Below, in pieces: positions 18,561 to 25,678 of a DNA stretch of 33,684 bases. The stretch covers positions 1 to 33,684 of the forward strand of contig JAFQGG010000012.1 in the NCBI GenBank assembly GCA_017415505.1. The letters run 5' to 3'. Every line of letters starts with the position of its first letter. Position 1 is the first letter of the stretch. The notes beneath the pieces are model-generated. The model was not told the origin of the DNA. It made no database searches and was given only the letters and a program-made list of their open reading frames with translations. The position numbers and the translations under genes are program-made. Source of the stretch: Clostridia bacterium (lineage in GTDB: Bacteria > Bacillota > Clostridia > Christensenellales > Borkfalkiaceae).

Positions 18561-18600
18561 TTCAACTCAAAAATAATCCTGTTCATCTCAAAAAATGTCC
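18561..18600 (-). promoter_or_regulatory. Direct-repeat operator, probable AraC-type site
   Basis: Two 19-bp direct repeats at 18561-18579 and 18582-18600 match at 15 positions (TTCAnCTCAAAAAnnnTCC) and are 21 bp apart, two turns of the helix. They lie 11 bases upstream of the GH3 -35. AraC-family activators typically bind such repeats next to or overlapping the -35. The divergent araC-type gene makes it the likely regulator; that link is inference. Confidence 0.65.
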
Positions 18601-18773
18601 ATTTTGAACTTTTTTGTGATTTTCGTCCTTTAACCTTTTTATTATAGCACTTGCAAACGGAAAAAGGCAACCCAGAAATAATCTAATATATATCAAAAGT
18701 AGCCATATTTTTCCATACCTACCCCTATGAGCGCAAGAATTTTCTCAAAAATGCATTTTCGCCTAAAAAAGCG
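18601..18773. other. Remainder of the divergent intergenic region
   Basis: Between the operator repeats and the regulator's -35 box the sequence is AT-rich and holds no ORF with a ribosome binding site. A TATTATAGCA stretch near 18639-18648 could be another weak promoter element. Nothing else was recognised. Confidence 0.4.
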
Positions 18774-18802
18774 TTGACATTGTTTTTTCTTTTTGTTATA
18801 CT
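18774..18802 (+). promoter_or_regulatory. Promoter of the AraC-type regulator
   Basis: A perfect TTGACA (18774-18779), 17-base spacer and TATACT (18797-18802). The ATG at 18809 begins six bases after the -10 box, about where transcription should start, so the mRNA appears leaderless. Confidence 0.85.
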
Positions 18803-18808
18803 AAAAAT

Positions 18809-19609
18809 ATGGCATTCTATTACGATTATCACGCGGACGCGCCTGGCGCGTTCTTGCTCAAACAACACGAAAATCTCGGTTTCAAAGCGCACTTCCACGC
18901 GGCGATGGAAATTTATTTCGTCCTCACGGGAAGAATGCAAGCGGAAATAAGCGGTACGCTCTACGATATCGACGCGGGGGAAATGTTCGTCGTCAATCCG
19001 TTTGAGATACACTCGTATATTAGAACGGAAAACACGCTCGTCAACGTGTTGATTATCGGCAACGAATATTTGAGCGATTTCAAGGCGGAATACGGGAATC
19101 AATTTCCTCAAACGCACTTGACGAACAAGCCGTACAACGCGGATATTCTCGCCACACTCAAAGGGATTCCGTTCTCTTTTTACAACAACACGACCCTTTC
19201 CAACTTGGCAAAAAAAGGACATTCCAACCTCGTCCTGGCGAAAATTGCGGACGGATACGAGTTGGTAACGCCCTCCGTTCCCCAAGAACAGGTTATCAAA
19301 ATTATGCGGTTTATCTATGAAAATTACTGCCAAAAGATTACTTTGGAAACGCTCGCGGAAGAGTTCAATTACACCAAAACGAGTATTTCCCGTTTGCTTT
19401 CCAAGCATTTGAGAATGGATTTGCGCTCGTTCGTAAACAAGCTGCGCGCCGAGCAAGCGGAGCTTTTGCTCAACGACCCGAAAAACGCAAAACTGTCCGT
19501 TTTACATATCGCGTCCCTTTGCGGGTTCGATTCGCCCGCCACCTTCTACCGCGCCTACAAACGGCGGTACAACCGTAACCCGAGAAAATTCGACGGCACT
19601 TTGCTCTAA
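18809..19609 (+). CDS. AraC-family transcriptional regulator with cupin sensor (266 aa)
   Basis: Residues about 15-110 are an AraC-type cupin sugar-sensing domain ('FKAHFHAAMEIYFVLTG', 'GEMFVVNPFEIHSY'). Residues about 160-262 hold two helix-turn-helix motifs, first 'ITLETLAEEFNYTKTSISRLLSKH', then 'LSVLHIASLCGFDSPATFYRAYKRRY', matching the AraC/XylS signature. It is transcribed away from the GH3/ABC cluster and probably activates it in response to a sugar. The ATG has no upstream room for a ribosome binding site because the -10 box ends at 18802; later in-frame ATGs would cut into the cupin fold, so this start is preferred and the message is inferred to be leaderless. Confidence 0.94.
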   Translation: MAFYYDYHADAPGAFLLKQHENLGFKAHFHAAMEIYFVLTGRMQAEISGTLYDIDAGEMFVVNPFEIHSYIRTENTLVNVLIIGNEYLSDFKAEYGNQFPQTHLTNKPYNADILATLKGIPFSFYNNTTLSNLAKKGHSNLVLAKIADGYELVTPSVPQEQVIKIMRFIYENYCQKITLETLAEEFNYTKTSISRLLSKHLRMDLRSFVNKLRAEQAELLLNDPKNAKLSVLHIASLCGFDSPATFYRAYKRRYNRNPRKFDGTLL

Positions 19610-19613
19610 ATAT

Positions 19614-19643
19614 AATCGTCCGCCCTATTTCGGGCGGACGATT
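19614..19643 (+). terminator. Hairpin after the regulator gene
   Basis: A perfect 12-bp stem (AATCGTCCGCCC with GGGCGGACGATT, loop TATTTC) begins five bases after the stop codon. It is followed by ATTCGTATAG, a poor T-run, so termination may be incomplete. Confidence 0.65.
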
Positions 19644-19662
19644 ATTCGTATAGATATTACGC

Positions 19663-19725
19663 TTGACAAAATATTTCTTTTATGATATAATTATACTTGA
19701 CGAAATATTCCTTTTATGATATAAT
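19663..19725 (+). promoter_or_regulatory. Tandem duplicated promoter
   Basis: Two near-identical 34-bp units. Copy 1: TTGACA (19663-19668), 17-base spacer, TATAAT (19686-19691). Copy 2: TTGACG (19697-19702), 17-base spacer, TATAAT (19720-19725). Spacers differ at one base. Both should read into the membrane-protein gene at 19757. Confidence 0.85.
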
Positions 19726-19756
19726 ACGGGAAAGAGTCAAGAACGGAGGAAAAAAA

Positions 19757-20233
19757 ATGAAAGAAACCATACAACACCCGACTTACGGCGAAATCGTTTA
19801 CAGCGAAAGCTTTTGGACGAGCAAAAGAACTTTGACGGTAAACGGAATCGAGGCAAAACCCGTTTCCAAAAAAGAGTTTGAAGTTGACGGTAAAACCGTC
19901 ATACTAAAAGGCAACTATCTTTCCGGTTTAACCTTATTTTTCGGCGCGGAAGAAGTGAAAATGATTTCTCCACCCAAATGGTACGAACTCCTTCTCGCCA
20001 TGTTCCCTTTGATCTTTTTGTTGATTTGGGGAAACAATCCTACCGCTTGCATGATTTTCCCCGTGATCGGCGGAGCAATCGGCGGGGCGATTGGCGGAGT
20101 TTCCGCGATCACTTCGCTGTATCTTATGAAAAGAACGAAATCCGTCGGATATAAAATTTTGATTGGTATGGGCGTATTGATCGCAACGATTCTCATCGCA
20201 TTCCTTTTAGCGCTCGCTATTTTATATTTTTAA
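19757..20233 (+). CDS. Small hypothetical membrane protein (158 aa)
   Basis: Start chosen at ATG 19757 (MKETIQHPTYGEIVYSE) with GGAGG about seven bases upstream; an in-frame ATG further upstream would overlap the promoter. Residues 1-78 look like a soluble beta-rich domain ('YGEIVYSESFWTSKRTLTVNG', 'KEFEVDGKTVILKGNYLSGLTLFFG'), and residues about 80-97, 100-122 and 132-156 are hydrophobic membrane segments with a GGAIGGAIGG small-residue motif. No family was recognised. It is a single-gene unit with two strong promoters and a terminator. Confidence 0.85.
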   Translation: MKETIQHPTYGEIVYSESFWTSKRTLTVNGIEAKPVSKKEFEVDGKTVILKGNYLSGLTLFFGAEEVKMISPPKWYELLLAMFPLIFLLIWGNNPTACMIFPVIGGAIGGAIGGVSAITSLYLMKRTKSVGYKILIGMGVLIATILIAFLLALAILYF

Positions 20234-20261
20234 GGCTTTCGAGTTGGTTAACGCAACGAAC

Positions 20262-20300
20262 AGCCCCGCCGATTTTCAAAATCGGCGGGGCTAATTTTAT
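20262..20300. terminator. Two-way terminator
   Basis: A 12-15-bp GC-rich stem (AGCCCCGCCGAT with ATCGGCGGGGCT) followed on the plus side by AATTTTATTC. It separates the convergent membrane-protein and decarboxylase genes and probably serves both; the minus-strand T-run is weak. Confidence 0.75.
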
Positions 20301-21454
20301 TCTTTCAAATCGTTGACGAGTTCTTGCATTTCTTTCTCGCCGTGCGAGGGGAAGACGATGATATGTGCCAACGCTTTTCCGCCGTCTTCAAAGCAGGAAA
20401 GCTGGTACTTCTTGCAAACGCAAGGGCTTGGTTCGTCGATCACGAAAATATTCGAAAGGGGCGCGCGGTAAAAAGGTACGCCCGCTTCCGTCAAAAGCTT
20501 TTCAAAACGCTTCACCGCGCGGGAATATTGCTCCGTATCCGTTTCCCGTAACTGTTCCCGCAAGTGGTTGTACAAAGCGTATGCGGGAATGGAGCGCGAT
20601 CCCGACACCGTCGTGTCGTGTTGTCCTATATACGCAATCTCTTTTCCCCTCGGTTTTTCCGTAGCCACGAACACCGATTTCACGTCGGGGAATCCCACGT
20701 ATTTATGTAAGCTCACGGAAACGGAATCGATCCCGCGTTGCTTGCAATCCGACAAAATAGGCGCGTCCTTTTGCCCGTTTTGTATACCGCCGAACAGCGC
20801 CGCGTCCACGTGCAAATAGTAGGGAATTTTCTTTTCCCTCAAAAACGCGACCACCTTATCCACACCGTCGCACGCGCCGTATCTCGTCGTGCCGTGCGTG
20901 AGCACGATATTCGCCGCCGCGCCCTTTTCCTTATAGTTTTTCTCTATCGCCTCAAACAGCGCGCCGTAGTCGGGAATATCCCTTGAAAAGGACGGTATTC
21001 TCGTACACGGGTAGGTCGAAGCGTACTTTTCCACCGAGTAATGCGCGTTCTCGAAATAGTATAAAATCCCGTTTGGATTCTTGGAAAACGCGAGCGTGAT
21101 TCCGCAGGAATTGCTCTCCGAGCCACCGCTCGTCACGTACCCCCAAAAATTCTCGCCCATGCCGAATTTTTCCGCGTACAGCCCGACGATCTTCTTTTCG
21201 ATCGTCTTGGTATCCATCGCGTAATTCCCCCGCTCGTCGATATCCCCGCAGTTGTTGGAAAAAGGCGAAGTATAGTGCATTAACAATAAATATTGCGTCA
21301 AGGGCGAAAGCGGATAACGGTGTGCGGGATACCCGAACATATACGCGCCCGCCGCGCGGTTGTTTTCGTAAAAGATTTGCGCTTGACGGGAAATTTCCGT
21401 TCCCCCAAGCCGTTCCTGCGTTTCTTTATTCAATTCGTGGAGCAATTCGTTCAC
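20297..21454 (-). CDS. Group II PLP-dependent decarboxylase, histidine-decarboxylase type (385 aa)
   Basis: GTG start at 21454 with AGAGGTG seven bases upstream. Family motifs: 'YVTSGGSESNSCG' (106-118, phosphate binding), 'FENAHYSVEKYA' (134-145, His138 stacking on PLP), 'YLHVDAALFGG' (213-223, Asp217 to the pyridinium N) and 'SVSLHKYVGFP' (246-256, Lys251 as Schiff base). 'IAYIGQHDTTVSGSRS' matches the end motif of PLP histidine decarboxylases. These enzymes remove CO2 from amino acids such as histidine, giving amines. The substrate here is not proven; aromatic amino acids, serine or another amino acid remain possible. The gene is monocistronic with its own promoter and a structured leader of about 170 bases, and has no neighbouring antiporter. 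Confidence 0.88.
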   Translation of the reverse strand: MNELLHELNKETQERLGGTEISRQAQIFYENNRAAGAYMFGYPAHRYPLSPLTQYLLLMHYTSPFSNNCGDIDERGNYAMDTKTIEKKIVGLYAEKFGMGENFWGYVTSGGSESNSCGITLAFSKNPNGILYYFENAHYSVEKYASTYPCTRIPSFSRDIPDYGALFEAIEKNYKEKGAAANIVLTHGTTRYGACDGVDKVVAFLREKKIPYYLHVDAALFGGIQNGQKDAPILSDCKQRGIDSVSVSLHKYVGFPDVKSVFVATEKPRGKEIAYIGQHDTTVSGSRSIPAYALYNHLREQLRETDTEQYSRAVKRFEKLLTEAGVPFYRAPLSNIFVIDEPSPCVCKKYQLSCFEDGGKALAHIIVFPSHGEKEMQELVNDLKE

Positions 21455-21501
21455 TTTTCAACACCTCTACTATCCCTATCTTTTGTTTTAACCGTCCAAA
21501 C

Positions 21502-21545
21502 ATATGAACATATGAACATATGTACATATGTTCATATGTTCATAT
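21502..21545 (-). repeat. 44-bp perfect palindrome in decarboxylase leader
   Basis: Two 22-base arms meet at 21523/21524, built from repeated CATATGAA and its complement TTCATATG units. It lies in the predicted 5' leader, about 50 bases before the GTG. As RNA it would fold into one long AU-rich hairpin; as DNA it could be a multi-site operator. Confidence 0.85.
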
Positions 21546-21633
21546 ATCCTTTTAAGCATACCGTAAAGAACCAACGTTGAATTTCGAGCAACGAAATCTC
21601 TTCGTTCCGCTCTCAAAATCAGGTTCGGCTTAT

Positions 21634-21662
21634 AGTATAGCACTTTCGGTTTTTTTTGTCAA
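21634..21662 (-). promoter_or_regulatory. Decarboxylase promoter
   Basis: On the minus strand TTGACA (21662-21657), a 17-base spacer and TATACT (21639-21634). Predicted start near 21627, giving a leader of about 170 bases that also contains a hairpin around GAGCGG...GCTC (about 21587-21613). Confidence 0.85.
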
Positions 21663-21682
21663 CCGTTCTTTCAACGGTTGAC
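21658..21682. promoter_or_regulatory. Inverted repeat holding both divergent -35 boxes
   Basis: GTCAACCGTT-CTTTC-AACGGTTGAC is a perfect 10-bp inverted repeat with a 5-base centre. Each outer end supplies most of the -35 TTGACA of one divergent promoter. A dimeric regulator bound here would affect both genes. Confidence 0.6.
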
Positions 21683-21706
21683 AGGCGAAAGAAAAAATGT
21701 TACAAT
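21678..21706 (+). promoter_or_regulatory. Promoter of the propeller/AAA-CYTH pair
   Basis: TTGACA (21678-21683), a 17-base spacer and TACAAT (21701-21706), 30 bases before the start codon. Confidence 0.85.
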
Positions 21707-21736
21707 ATTTATATGAGAGTTAAAGAGAGGTAACTT

Positions 21737-22747
21737 ATGAAGAAACTGTTTTCCGCAATTGGAAAAACGCTCCTTTGCGTGCTCGCCATCGCGACCGTCC
21801 TGCTTTTGGGCGTTCGACTCGTAGACGGTATCGCGTTTGCGAAATTTTACGCAAATTCCTCCCCCGTATTCGCCACGCCCGATATTACGAAAGGCTACGT
21901 TCCGCAGGGGTTTGATTACGACGACGAACGGAGCGTGTTCCTCGCTACGGGGTATATGTCGAACGGCAAAGCTTCCCGCGTGTATATCATTGACGAAGAC
22001 GGAGAAACCCGTTTCACGGAACTCAAAAAAGAAAACGGCGACGATTACACGGGACATACGGGCGGTATTTCCCACAACGGGGCGTTCGTGTATATCACGG
22101 GCGCAAACGGTATCGATATCTTCTCGTACACCGATATTCTTGACGGGAAAACGGAAACGGCAAAACTCGGTTCGGTGTGTACTTACAACGACCCCGCTTA
22201 CTGCCATATCCGCGACGGGTATCTCTATACGGGTTCGTTCTACTTTCCCAACGACTATGAAACGCCCGCGCACGAGCGCGTGACGACGCCTGCGGGCGAC
22301 GAAAACACGGGGCTTATCACCATGTTCCGTTTGGACGATAATTTCCCGTTCGGGATCGAACCCACGCCAAAGGCGGTGATTTCCACGAGAATGGCGGTGC
22401 AGGGCGTATGCTTCACCGACGATAATAAAGTCGTGCTCTCCACTTCCTACGGGCTGTCCGCGTCCAAGCTCTTCGTTTACGATTTGAACGCGTTGACGGG
22501 AGAATATTACGATTTCGTCGGCACGACGAAATCGGGCGACGAGTTTTCTTTTGCCGGCATTACGCGCTACTACTTAGACAGCGCGAGCCTTGTAGAAACG
22601 ATCAAAGCCCCGCCTATGTCCGAAGAACTCGTCTATCTCGACGGAAAAATTTACGTCATGAACGAATCGGCTTGCAATAAATACATTTTCGGTAAATTCA
22701 CGACGGGCTTGCACGTGCGGGCATACGAATACGAAAAGGGCGAATAA
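21737..22747 (+). CDS. Membrane-anchored probable beta-propeller protein (336 aa)
   Basis: ATG at 21737 with GAGAGG six bases upstream. Residues about 7-28 are an N-terminal hydrophobic segment (anchor or uncleaved signal). The rest is a repeating beta pattern: 'GYVPQGFDYDDERSVFLATGYMSNGKASRVYIIDEDGE', 'GHTGGISHNGAFVYITGANGIDIFSY', 'YCHIRDGYLYTGSFYF', 'AVQGVCFTDDNKVVLSTSYG', 'SEELVYLDGKIYVMNESA', consistent with a six- or seven-bladed propeller outside the membrane. I do not recognise a named family or enzyme motif. Its stop is three bases before the AAA-CYTH gene, so the two form one transcript. Confidence 0.85.
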   Translation: MKKLFSAIGKTLLCVLAIATVLLLGVRLVDGIAFAKFYANSSPVFATPDITKGYVPQGFDYDDERSVFLATGYMSNGKASRVYIIDEDGETRFTELKKENGDDYTGHTGGISHNGAFVYITGANGIDIFSYTDILDGKTETAKLGSVCTYNDPAYCHIRDGYLYTGSFYFPNDYETPAHERVTTPAGDENTGLITMFRLDDNFPFGIEPTPKAVISTRMAVQGVCFTDDNKVVLSTSYGLSASKLFVYDLNALTGEYYDFVGTTKSGDEFSFAGITRYYLDSASLVETIKAPPMSEELVYLDGKIYVMNESACNKYIFGKFTTGLHVRAYEYEKGE

Positions 22748-22750
22748 ATC

Positions 22751-23854
22751 ATGAACGAAACAACGAAGCGTATTTATAAAATCGTCGTCACGGGCGGACC
22801 TTGCGCGGGAAAATCCACCGCTATGAGCAAAATCGAAAGCGCGTTTTCCAAAATGGGCTACACGGTGCTGTTCATTCCCGAAACGGCAACCGAGCTTATC
22901 ACGGGTGGCGTCGCGCCGTGGACTTGCGGTACGAACGCCGAATATCAAAAATGTCAATTAGAATTACAGCTTGCCAAAGAACAAGTCTTTATGCAAGCGG
23001 CGCAAACCATGCAGGCGGAAAAAATCTTGATCGTTTGCGACCGTGGCGCGCTCGACAATAAGGCGTATATGTGCGAGCAGGATTTTCAACGCGTGCTCTC
23101 CCTTTTGCGTTTGAACGAAGTGGAGCTTCGCGACGGGTACGACGCGGTATTCCATCTCGTAACGGCGGCGAAAGGCGCGCAGGCTTTTTACACGACCGCC
23201 AACAACGCGGCGCGAAAGGAAACGCCCGAACAAGCGGCGGAGTTGGACGATAAATTGATTTCCGCGTGGACAGGACACCCGCACCTGCGCGTTATCGACA
23301 ACGCCGTGGATTTCGAGCATAAAATCAAACGGTTGATCAAAGAAATTACCGTTTTCTTGGGCGAGCCTTTGCCCTTGGAAATCGAACGCAAATTTTTAAT
23401 CGAATATCCCGACACGGCTTGGCTGGATTCCCACCCCCAATGCGAACGCGTAGAGATCATTCAAACGTATTTGCGCGCGGACGAGGGCGAAGAAAAGAGA
23501 ATCCGTCAACGGGGCGCAAACGGCAATTTCGTCTACTTTTACACGCACAAAAAAACTTTGAGCGGGGTCAAACGAATGGAATCGGAGCACCGCATTTCCA
23601 AAGAAGAATACCTGCGTTTGTTAATGGAAGCGGACACCGAAAAACGGCAAATCCGAAAAACGCGGTATTGCCTTACGCACGACAATCAATACTTTGAAAT
23701 CGATATTTACCCGTTTTGGAAAGATAAAGCCGTCGTAGAAATCGAGCTTAACGATGAAAACCAAACGGTGGTATTCCCCGAACGGCTACGCATCATTAAA
23801 GAGGTTACGAACGATCCCTCTTACAAAAACGCGTCCCTTGCAAAAATACAATAA
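22751..23854 (+). CDS. AAA-type ATPase/GTPase fused to CYTH domain, TTD14-like (367 aa)
   Basis: Residues 8-200 form an AAA_28-type P-loop NTPase: Walker A 'GGPCAGKST' (15-23), 'FIPETATELITGG' (41-53) and 'IVCDRGALDNKAYM' (94-107). Residues about 207-365 form a CYTH (triphosphate tunnel) domain with the diagnostic 'EIERKFLI' (ExExK, 210-214), then 'TYLRA', 'RIRQR', 'YTHKKT', 'RKTRYCL', 'FEIDIYPFW' and 'VEIEL'. CYTH domains bind triphosphates or inorganic polyphosphate with metal ions. The same two-domain order is known from Drosophila TTD14 and bacterial relatives. The ribosome binding site is weak (AAAAGGG) and translation is probably coupled to the upstream propeller gene. The physiological substrate is unknown. 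Confidence 0.9.
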   Translation: MNETTKRIYKIVVTGGPCAGKSTAMSKIESAFSKMGYTVLFIPETATELITGGVAPWTCGTNAEYQKCQLELQLAKEQVFMQAAQTMQAEKILIVCDRGALDNKAYMCEQDFQRVLSLLRLNEVELRDGYDAVFHLVTAAKGAQAFYTTANNAARKETPEQAAELDDKLISAWTGHPHLRVIDNAVDFEHKIKRLIKEITVFLGEPLPLEIERKFLIEYPDTAWLDSHPQCERVEIIQTYLRADEGEEKRIRQRGANGNFVYFYTHKKTLSGVKRMESEHRISKEEYLRLLMEADTEKRQIRKTRYCLTHDNQYFEIDIYPFWKDKAVVEIELNDENQTVVFPERLRIIKEVTNDPSYKNASLAKIQ

Positions 23855-23856
23855 AT

Positions 23857-23893
23857 AACAGCGCGCCAAACGGCGCGCTGTTTTCGTTTTTAC
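23857..23893. terminator. Two-way terminator
   Basis: Perfect 11-bp stem (AACAGCGCGCC with GGCGCGCTGTT, loop AAAC) with TTTTCGTTTTTA on the plus side and TTATTTATTG on the minus side. It closes the AAA-CYTH unit and the convergent 56-aa gene. Confidence 0.85.
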
Positions 23894-24060
23894 GGTTTTT
23901 GCGCGGTTGCCACGCCCTCTTTCGGTTGCGCACATACCGCCGTTTGCGCGCTTTCAGCGCATACCTGCCCCTCGCCTTTGAGCGAAGAAAGATATTTTAT
24001 ATACTCTTCCTCCGTAATTTTTCTCACCTTGCTTTTTTTCGTTTTCATCGATTTGCTCAT
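23890..24060 (-). CDS. 56-aa basic hypothetical protein downstream of spoIVA
   Basis: ATG at 24060 with CGGAGG eight bases upstream; stop TAA just before the shared terminator. The N-terminus is Lys-rich (M-S-K-S-M-K-T-K-K-S-K-V-R-K), followed by ITEEEYIKYLSSLKGEG and an Ala/Gln/Cys-containing tail (VCAESAQTAVCAQPKEGVA). No membrane segment. It follows spoIVA by 61 bases on the same strand with no terminator between, so co-expression during sporulation is inferred. Function not recognised. Confidence 0.75.
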   Translation of the reverse strand: MSKSMKTKKSKVRKITEEEYIKYLSSLKGEGQVCAESAQTAVCAQPKEGVATAQKP

Positions 24061-24121
24061 ACAAAAATCCTCCGTTTGGAATTTTGTAAAAGTATGCCCG
24101 TTCCCCCGCTTTTTTATGCAA

Positions 24122-25591
24122 TCAAAAGAGAAAACAAAACAGATTGGTCTTTCCCTCGTTGACGATCCGTCCGATTACGCGACGGAGTTTTTTTCGAAGC
24201 TCGCTCGGCAGGGCGTTGTTTTTTCCCGCAAGTTCCGCTTCCACGAGCGAACGAAGCGATTTCCCGAAAATGTTCGTTTCCCAAACCTGCCCGTCTTCCT
24301 TTTCGTACAGCGTGAGCGTTTGCCCGACGAAATCTTCGCCTTGTTCTTTCGTGCCGATAATGGGGCAAACCGTTCCGCCCATTTCCACCTTTACGATATG
24401 GTAGCTCGTCGCGCGGGCTTTGAACTGCGCGCCGTAACCGGCGTTCTTTTTCACGAGTTGCGGTTTTTCAAGCTCGTAATCCGCGGACGCGGGATATACG
24501 ATCCCGTAGCCCCCCGCCTCCGCTTCCGCAAGCGCGTCTTTGATTTTTTCAAAGCTTTCCTTCTTCTCGGCAAGCGCGCAAACGAAACGCATGAGGGAAA
24601 GCTCGTTATCGACCGTTTCTCCCGTGGCTCGGCTAATAACGCGGTAGAACAAGTCGTCTTTCACGCCGAGTTCAATCGAAACTCTTCCCGTGCCAAGTTC
24701 CATTTTAATCTCTTGCGGATTGAGGAAATCCTCCCCCTCGTCAAACAGGTTTTCAAGCGCGAAACAGTCGCGCATTTTGACGAGCGTCGGGGCGAGTTTT
24801 TTGATTGCACGCAACCCTGCCCCCACCGTTTCGTCCGTTTCGGGGAACGATTGTAACCATTTGGGTAGATAGACGTCCACGCTGGTTACGGGGAACTCGA
24901 ACAAGGCTTTTTGTAAAATTTCCAAAATTTCCGCCTCGCCCATTTCCTCGATATTGACTGCCACGACCGCCGCCCCGTACTTTTCCTCCAACGCCGTTTT
25001 TAACGCGAATTGCGTTTGCGGTTCTTTGCAGTTGAGCACGATCACGAACGGTTTTCCGATCGCTTTAAGCTCCGCCACCGCGCGTTCCTCCGCGGGCAAA
25101 TACGCGTTTCTATCGATCTCCGTAATGCTCCCGTCCGTCGTCACGAGCACGCCGATCGTCGAGTGCTCGCGGATTACTTTTTGCGTGCCAAGCTCCGCCG
25201 CCCGTTCAAAGGGCATGGGCGCGTCCTGCCAAGGCGTTTTCACGAGCCGAGGCGCGCCGTCCTCTTCGAACCCGTTCGCGCCCTCTACGGCAAAGCCTAC
25301 GCAATCAACGAGGCGCACGGACGCTTCCGCGCCCTTTGCCACCGTTATTTTCATTGCTTTTGCCGGCACGAATTTTGGTTCGGTCGTCATCACCGTTTTC
25401 CCCGCCGCCGATTGCGGTAATTCGTCCGTCATTATTCCTTTTTCTCCTTCCGACGCAAGCGGAAGCACGAGCGTTTGCATAAACCGTTTGATAAAGGTGG
25501 ATTTTCCCGTTCGCACGGGTCCTACCACGCCCACGTAAATTGCCCCGCCCGTACGATTGGCTACGTCTTCGTATACGCTGTAATTTTCCAT
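24122..25591 (-). CDS. spoIVA: Stage IV sporulation protein A, spore coat ATPase
   Basis: At 489 aa it is close to the 492 aa of the Bacillus subtilis protein and colinear with it. 'GVVGPVRTGKSTFIKRFM' (21-38) is the Walker A region; 'DELPQSAAGKTVMTTEPKFVPAKA', 'VRLVDCVGFAVEGA', 'KTPWQDAPMPFERAAELGTQKVI' and 'EHSTIGVLVTTDGSI' are near-identical to the family. The C-terminus has the conserved 'PIIGTKEQ', 'IFGKSL' and 'IVNEG' segments used for polymer assembly and SpoVM contact. SpoIVA hydrolyses ATP to polymerise on the forespore surface and forms the base of the coat. ATG at 25591 follows GGGAGG. It is expressed in the mother cell under sigma-E in known species. Its presence shows that the organism is an endospore former or descends from one. 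Confidence 0.97.
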   Translation of the reverse strand: MENYSVYEDVANRTGGAIYVGVVGPVRTGKSTFIKRFMQTLVLPLASEGEKGIMTDELPQSAAGKTVMTTEPKFVPAKAMKITVAKGAEASVRLVDCVGFAVEGANGFEEDGAPRLVKTPWQDAPMPFERAAELGTQKVIREHSTIGVLVTTDGSITEIDRNAYLPAEERAVAELKAIGKPFVIVLNCKEPQTQFALKTALEEKYGAAVVAVNIEEMGEAEILEILQKALFEFPVTSVDVYLPKWLQSFPETDETVGAGLRAIKKLAPTLVKMRDCFALENLFDEGEDFLNPQEIKMELGTGRVSIELGVKDDLFYRVISRATGETVDNELSLMRFVCALAEKKESFEKIKDALAEAEAGGYGIVYPASADYELEKPQLVKKNAGYGAQFKARATSYHIVKVEMGGTVCPIIGTKEQGEDFVGQTLTLYEKEDGQVWETNIFGKSLRSLVEAELAGKNNALPSELRKKLRRVIGRIVNEGKTNLFCFLF

Positions 25592-25630
25592 GAAAGACCT
25601 CCCGTCTTGATTGCGCGGATAAAATTGAAT

Positions 25631-25678
25631 AAAAAAATCTCCGCAGGCAAACCTTATACGGTTTACTATATGCGGAGA
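25631..25678 (-). terminator. Terminator of the four-gene minus-strand unit
   Basis: On the minus strand TCTCCGCA and TGCGGAGA pair (25678-25671 with 25645-25638), with an inner AAACC/GGTTT pairing, and are followed by TTTTTTT (25637-25631). It ends the unit whose last stop is at 25700. Confidence 0.88.

Noticed and set aside
21455-21633. T-box or known riboswitch in the decarboxylase leader
   Set aside because: No T-box sequence (TGG-N-ACCGCG) or other known aptamer core was found; only hairpins and the 44-bp palindrome are supported.
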